A program made the position numbers and the translations under genes. Positions 60,268-64,000 of a stretch of DNA of 64,000 bases are shown piece by piece. The stretch's first letter is position 1, and each line of letters opens with the position of its first letter. The DNA is from Mycobacterium sp. 852013-50091_SCH5140682 (GTDB lineage: Bacteria; Actinomycetota; Actinomycetes; Mycobacteriales; Mycobacteriaceae). Under the pieces are notes generated by a model that was not told the origin of the DNA, searched no databases, and was given only the letters and a program-made list of their open reading frames with translations. The stretch is from the NCBI RefSeq assembly GCF_001665685.1, contig NZ_LZTB01000097.1, positions 1 through 64,000 of the forward strand, written 5' to 3'.

Positions 60268-60550
60268 GCGGCCACGAGCGTGCGCATAGTGGTGCTGGCA
60301 CACGGCGTGGCGGGCGGCAGACACGCACGCTCGCGGTGCAAGGGGACCCGCAGGGGGAGCAGGATTAGGAAGTCCGGCGGGTGGTCGGCTACTCTGGTCC
60401 GGTTCCACCGAAGACCGTCGGTCACCGATGAGCGCTTGCACGAAGAGCAAGTGGCTCGGCAATCGGTTGAAGGCCTGGGAGAGATCCCAGCGGCCCACGC
60501 AGGAGGACGAGGCTAGTTACGACCTGCGGATTAAAAGTCCGTAGCTTTTC
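60268..60550 (+). promoter_or_regulatory. rplJ leader region with a diverged micro-ORF copy
   Basis: The 392-base gap before rplJ. At 60428-60544 an ATG opens a 38-codon frame (starting MSACTKSKW, ending RIKSP) whose first codons are a diverged copy of the unit at 58444; it ends 6 bases before the leader hairpin. The part from about 60480 (CAGGAGGACGAGG...TTAAAAGTCC) matches the position of the L10 leader RNA, through which L10 represses its own operon. No other gene is seen. Confidence 0.5.
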
Positions 60551-60578
60551 ACGCCCCGACCTGTCTGCGTCGGGGCGT
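60551..60578 (+). terminator. Hairpin in the rplJ leader (attenuator-like)
   Basis: ACGCCCCGAC (60551-60560) and GTCGGGGCGT (60569-60578) form a perfect 10-bp stem with an 8-base loop, followed by TTCGTCATTTC. Upstream of rplJ this is likely the attenuator of the L10 leader. Confidence 0.7.
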
Positions 60579-60659
60579 TCGTCATTTCATGACCCCTTCA
60601 AAGTGTTCGAGGCCGGCAGCCCAGGTGGAGCAACCGATACCTACCACAAGGAGGCATGC

Positions 60660-61187
60660 ATGGCCAAGGCTGAAAAAGCCACGGCGGTTGCCGACATTAC
60701 CGAGCAGTTCAAGGGGGCGACGGCCACCGTCGTCACCGAGTACCGCGGGCTCACCGTGGCAAACCTGGCTGAACTCCGTCGTTCCCTCGGCGACTCGGCC
60801 ACGTACACCGTCGCCAAGAACACTCTGGTGAAGCGGGCCGCCTCGGAAGCCGGCATTGAAGGCCTCGATGACCTGTTCGCCGGTCCCACGGCGATCGCAT
60901 TCGTCCAGGGCGAGCCCGTCGACGCCGCCAAGGCGATCAAGAAGTTCGCCAAGGACCACAAGGCGCTCGTCATCAAGGGCGGCTACATGGACGGCCGCCC
61001 GCTCTCGATCGCCGAGGTCGAGAAGATCGCCGACCTGGAGTCGCGCGAGGTGCTGCTGGCCAAGCTGGCAGGCGCCATGAAGGGCAACCTGTCCAAGGCC
61101 GCCGGCCTGTTCAACGCGCCCGCTTCTCAGGTCGCCCGGCTTGCCGCCGCGCTGCAGGAGAAGAAGGCATCCGAGGAAGCGGCGTAG
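60660..61187 (+). CDS. rplJ: 50S ribosomal protein L10
   Basis: A 175-residue L10 that anchors the L7/L12 stalk and regulates its own operon. Features: TATVVTEYRGLTVANLAELR near the N-terminus, KNTLVKRA, and the C-terminal helix (ASQVARLAAALQEKK) that binds L12. The ATG at 60660 has AAGGAGG upstream; the start at 60603 is in the leader. It is followed by rplL after 54 bases. Confidence 0.96.
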   Translation: MAKAEKATAVADITEQFKGATATVVTEYRGLTVANLAELRRSLGDSATYTVAKNTLVKRAASEAGIEGLDDLFAGPTAIAFVQGEPVDAAKAIKKFAKDHKALVIKGGYMDGRPLSIAEVEKIADLESREVLLAKLAGAMKGNLSKAAGLFNAPASQVARLAAALQEKKASEEAA

Positions 61188-61241
61188 AGACCGCCGTTCT
61201 CCACCCCCTACATCAGTTAGAAATAAGGAAGGACCATCAAC

Positions 61242-61625
61242 ATGGCCAAGCTGTCCACCGAAGAACTGCTCGACGCTTTCAAGGAAATGACGCTGCTGGA
61301 GCTCTCTGAGTTCGTCAAGCAGTTCGAGGAGACCTTCGAGGTCACCGCCGCCGCTCCGGTCGCCGTCGCCGCTGCCGCCGCCCCGGCCGCCGCCGAGGCC
61401 GCCGAGGAGCAGACCGAGTTCGACGTCATCCTCGAGGGTGCCGGCGAGAAGAAGATCGGCGTCATCAAGGTCGTCCGCGAGATCGTCTCCGGCCTGGGCC
61501 TGAAGGAAGCCAAGGATCTGGTCGACTCCGCCCCCAAGCCGCTCCTGGAGAAGGTCACCAAGGAGGCCGCCGAGGACGCCAAGGCCAAGCTCGAGGCTGC
61601 CGGCGCTTCGGTCACCGTCAAGTAG
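61242..61625 (+). CDS. rplL: 50S ribosomal protein L7/L12
   Basis: A 127-residue L7/L12: N-terminal dimer domain (LSTEELLDAFKEMTLLELSE), an Ala/Pro hinge, and the C-terminal factor-binding domain (EKKIGVIKVVREIVSGLGLK, EAKDLVDSAPKPL). It ends in VTVK. A perfect terminator hairpin follows 13 bases after the stop. Confidence 0.97.
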   Translation: MAKLSTEELLDAFKEMTLLELSEFVKQFEETFEVTAAAPVAVAAAAAPAAAEAAEEQTEFDVILEGAGEKKIGVIKVVREIVSGLGLKEAKDLVDSAPKPLLEKVTKEAAEDAKAKLEAAGASVTVK

Positions 61626-61638
61626 TTCGCTGCTTGTC

Positions 61639-61673
61639 AAAGATCCCCGGATCCCTCGGATCCGGGGATCTTT
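61639..61673 (+). terminator. Terminator of the rplJ-rplL operon
   Basis: AAAGATCCCCGGATCC (61639-61654), a CTC loop, and GGATCCGGGGATCTTT (61658-61673) form a perfect 16-bp hairpin with a short T-run in the stem's 3' end. Confidence 0.93.
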
Positions 61674-61801
61674 GCTGTTCTGACATATGTGTGCGATTTC
61701 AATAGACACAACGGTGTGGCGGTGGTAGTGCGTAGGTTATGGTGACTCAAGCCACAGGCCGCAGTCGGTGGCGCGGTCAGGCGTAGGCGGAAGGATCTTT
61801 G

Positions 61802-62881
61802 ATGGGCGTCCAAATCGACGTAACCGGACTCAGCAAGTCATTTGGATCGTCGAAGATCTGGGAAGACGTGACGATGACCATCCCGGCCGGTGAGGTCAGC
61901 GTCTTGCTGGGCCCGTCCGGTACCGGCAAGTCCGTGTTCCTGAAGTCTCTGATCGGCCTGCTGCGCCCGGAGCGTGGCTCGATCGTCATCGACGGCACCG
62001 ACATCATCCAGTGCTCGGCCAAGGAGCTCTACGAGATCCGCACCTTGTTCGGTGTGCTGTTCCAGGACGGCGCGCTGTTCGGCTCGATGAACATCTACGA
62101 CAACACGGCCTTCCCGCTGCGCGAGCACACCAAGAAGTCCGAGAGCGAAATCCGCAACATCGTCATGGAGAAGCTCGAACTGGTGGGTATGCCCAACGAC
62201 GGGCACAAGTTCCCCGGTGAGATCTCCGGCGGTATGCGCAAGCGTGCCGGCCTCGCCCGCGCCCTGGTGCTTGACCCCAAGATCATCCTGTGCGACGAGC
62301 CGGACTCCGGTCTGGACCCGGTCCGCACCGCCTACCTGTCGCAGCTGCTGATCGACATCAACGCCCAGATCGACGCCACGATCCTGATCGTGACCCACAA
62401 CATCAACATCGCCCGGACCGTGCCGGACAACATGGGCATGCTGTTCCGCAAGCACCTGGTCATGTTCGGCCCCCGCGAGGTGCTGCTGACCAGCGACGAG
62501 CCCGTCGTCAAGCAGTTCCTCAACGGCCGCCGAATCGGCCCGATCGGTATGTCGGAGGAGAAGGACGAAGCGACCGCCGCGGCTGAGCAGGCCATGTTGG
62601 ACCTGGGGCAACACGATGGCGGCGTGGAGGAGATCGAAGGCGTGCCGCCACAGCTCATGGCGACGCCGGGCATGCCCGAGCGCAAGGCCGTGGCCCGCCG
62701 CCAGGCCCGCGTGCGCGAGATGATGCACACCCTGCCGCCGGCCGCTCAGGCCGCGATCATGGACGACCTGGAAGGCACCCACAAGTACCCCGTCCACGAG
62801 TACGACGAGCCCACCGCGCGGCATCAGCGTTCGGGCGAAGACGACCCGACGGGCGTCATCGAGGTACCCAGCCAGCGCTGA
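61802..62881 (+). CDS. mkl: ABC ATPase of Mce lipid importers (Mkl/MceG)
   Basis: A 359-residue ATPase that powers Mce transporters (lipids, cholesterol). Motifs: Walker A LGPSGTGKS (about 36-44), signature SGGMRKRAGLARAL, Walker B ILCDEPDSGLD, and the H-loop VTHN. The ~110-residue C-terminal extension (ending IEVPSQR) is specific to MceG. The ATG at 61802 has GGAAGGA upstream (TTG 61799 is possible). It is alone, with a terminator after, as the common ATPase for unlinked mce operons. Confidence 0.94.
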   Translation: MGVQIDVTGLSKSFGSSKIWEDVTMTIPAGEVSVLLGPSGTGKSVFLKSLIGLLRPERGSIVIDGTDIIQCSAKELYEIRTLFGVLFQDGALFGSMNIYDNTAFPLREHTKKSESEIRNIVMEKLELVGMPNDGHKFPGEISGGMRKRAGLARALVLDPKIILCDEPDSGLDPVRTAYLSQLLIDINAQIDATILIVTHNINIARTVPDNMGMLFRKHLVMFGPREVLLTSDEPVVKQFLNGRRIGPIGMSEEKDEATAAAEQAMLDLGQHDGGVEEIEGVPPQLMATPGMPERKAVARRQARVREMMHTLPPAAQAAIMDDLEGTHKYPVHEYDEPTARHQRSGEDDPTGVIEVPSQR

Positions 62882-62894
62882 GTCGCTGCACCAT

Positions 62895-62930
62895 CAAATC
62901 CGGCGGGCCCGCCCAGGCACGCCGGATTTG
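62895..62930 (+). terminator. Terminator after mkl
   Basis: CAAATCCGGCG (62895-62905) and CGCCGGATTTG (62920-62930) form a perfect 11-bp stem with a 14-base loop, 14 bases after the mkl stop. Confidence 0.85.
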
Positions 62931-63374
62931 CTGCATTCCGGACGGCCCGCGCTCGCCCGGCTGATCGACCGGAAGTGAAATATCCCGACAAGTTTCCTGG
63001 CTCAAGAAGCGTGTGAACTCTTGACGGACGAGCCCAAACGAGCCAATCTGTTGGGCAGCATGTGTGAACGGGTACAGGACGCCAGCCAGCGCCGAGTGAC
63101 CCATCTCATGGCATGGATTTGTGGTGGTTGAGGAATGCGCCGTTCTGCGCTATCGTTGGACGTTGCGCTGGCTGCATCCTGCCCACCTCACCTGTACCTG
63201 ACATCGTGGTCCTAGCCTGAGCATTGCTCAGTACCTAGTCGCGTGCGTTGCGTCCGGGAGTTTGGACGGGGCTGAAGCAGGAAAAGCCAGCCGAACCGAC
63301 GCAGAACAGAGCGACAACAGGACCGGTGTAGTCCGGCATCCGAATGGTCGCATGAGGTGCTGGAAGGATGCATC
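62931..63374 (+). promoter_or_regulatory. rpoB promoter and long 5' leader
   Basis: About 440 bases with no gene. TTGAGG (63128-63133) and TATCGT (63151-63156) are spaced by exactly 17 bases and form a good SigA promoter; transcripts would have a leader of about 210 bases before rpoB. ORFs in this stretch look like shadows. No strong hairpin is seen in the leader. Confidence 0.65.
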
Positions 63375-64000
63375 TTGGCAGTCTCTAGCCAGAGCACAGC
63401 GAACGCTAACACCAATAACTCCGTCCCAGGAGCACCGAACAGAGTTTCATTTGCAAAGCTCCGCGAGCCGCTTGAGGTTCCGGGGCTTCTCGACGTTCAG
63501 ACCGATTCTTTCGAGTGGCTGGTCGGCTCCGACCGGTGGCGGCAGAATGCCGTCGACCGCGGCGAAGACAACCCCGTCGGCGGCCTCGAAGAGGTTCTCG
63601 CCGAGCTCTCGCCGATCGAGGATTTCTCCGGCTCGATGTCGCTGAGCTTCTCCGACCCGCGTTTCGACGAGGTCAAGGCTCCTGTCGACGAGTGCAAAGA
63701 CAAGGACATGACGTACGCGGCCCCGCTGTTCGTCACGGCCGAGTTCATCAACAACAACACCGGTGAGATCAAGAGCCAGACGGTCTTCATGGGTGACTTC
63801 CCGATGATGACCGAGAAGGGCACCTTCATCATCAACGGCACCGAGCGTGTCGTGGTGAGCCAGCTGGTCCGTTCGCCGGGCGTGTACTTCGACGAGAGCA
63901 TCGACAAGTCGACCGAGAAGACCCTGCACAGTGTCAAGGTCATCCCGGGCCGCGGCGCGTGGCTGGAGTTCGACGTCGACAAGCGCGACACCGTCGGCGT
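63375..64000 (+). CDS. rpoB: RNA polymerase beta subunit, N-terminal part
   Basis: The first ~208 residues of RpoB, cut by the window edge. The N-terminus reads LAVSSQSTANANTNNSVPGA then PNRVSFAKLREPLEVPGLLD, as in mycobacterial RpoB, followed by QTDSFEWLVGS and the TAEFINNNTGEIKSQTVFMG, MTEKGTFIINGTERVVVSQL segments of the beta1/beta2 lobes. I use the TTG at 63375 with GGAAGGA upstream; an in-frame GTG at 63357 would add six residues as sometimes annotated. The rifampicin region lies beyond the window. Confidence 0.95.
   Translation, partial: MAVSSQSTANANTNNSVPGAPNRVSFAKLREPLEVPGLLDVQTDSFEWLVGSDRWRQNAVDRGEDNPVGGLEEVLAELSPIEDFSGSMSLSFSDPRFDEVKAPVDECKDKDMTYAAPLFVTAEFINNNTGEIKSQTVFMGDFPMMTEKGTFIINGTERVVVSQLVRSPGVYFDESIDKSTEKTLHSVKVIPGRGAWLEFDVDKRDTVG

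Noticed and set aside
63357..63374. Upstream GTG start for rpoB
   Set aside because: In frame and sometimes annotated, but the ribosome site GGAAGGA is placed correctly for the TTG at 63375.

Overview
The window is a chromosome segment of a high-GC, fast-growing mycobacterium (Mycolicibacterium, close to M. smegmatis). The evidence is the conserved order thrT-metT-rpmG-hadABC-trpT-secE-nusG-rplK-rplA / mycolic acid methyltransferases / lipG / ABC1 kinase / alpha-mannosidase / ROK kinase / rplJ-rplL-mkl-rpoB, preceded by recC-recB-recD and echA3. This matches the backbone of M. tuberculosis Rv0629c-Rv0667 as I remember it. Codon use, GTG/TTG starts and the mycobacteria-specific families (Had dehydratases, DUF3558, DUF7159, LdtB-like L,D-transpeptidase) agree. 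No rRNA, CRISPR array, prophage or intact insertion sequence was seen.

Bases 1-21300 are mostly accessory: an OPT transporter; an ADP-ribosylglycohydrolase/phosphatase fusion divergent from a catalytically degenerate Nudix (NrtR-type) regulator; a frameshifted MscS channel; a small LuxR-type regulator; a metallophosphoesterase; two paralogous RHH-Doc toxin-antitoxin modules on either side of a DUF2293 gene and prfC; a DUF3558 lipoprotein; an L,D-transpeptidase with two downstream exported/anchored proteins; a TetR-SDR pair with a clear double operator; a DUF7159 protein; a repeat-rich gap with a 36-bp inverted-repeat element; and zwf.

Bases 21300-36400 hold recCBD (overlapping genes, minus strand), then cynS and a DUF559 nuclease-like gene bounded by two near-identical palindromic repeats, echA3, a membrane protein, a DUF2235 protein that has lost its serine motif, a glyoxalase-II-like hydrolase, and nsrR-hmp for nitric oxide detoxification. 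Compared with M. tuberculosis gene order, the cynS/DUF559 block, the DUF2235 gene and nsrR-hmp look like insertions into a conserved backbone.

Bases 36400-47700 are the core translation and mycolate region: tRNAs, rpmG, hadABC (FAS-II dehydratases), secE-nusG, rplK-rplA, an ECF42 sigma factor with a double-DGPF partner, two mycolate cyclopropane-type methyltransferases, lipG and an ABC1 kinase. Bases 47700-53630 are again accessory: an MHS-type transporter and a His-rich secreted protein that share a promoter motif, a DUF2236 oxygenase-like gene with a TetR, and two DinB genes with a WYL regulator. Bases 53630-64000 return to the backbone: GH38 mannosidase, a SurA-N-like protein, ROK kinase (linked by repeated stop/start-coupled micro-ORFs), an HxlR/DUF1772 pair, rplJ-rplL with its leader, mkl (mceG), and the 5' part of rpoB with its promoter.

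The most interesting non-standard signals are the repeat-bounded DUF559 cassette, the MIRU-like 10-codon micro-ORFs at two operon junctions, the 293-bp inverted-repeat element, the ADP-ribose-themed divergent pair, and the shared extended promoter of the transporter and His-rich protein. Family names are from reading the proteins; no database search was run.
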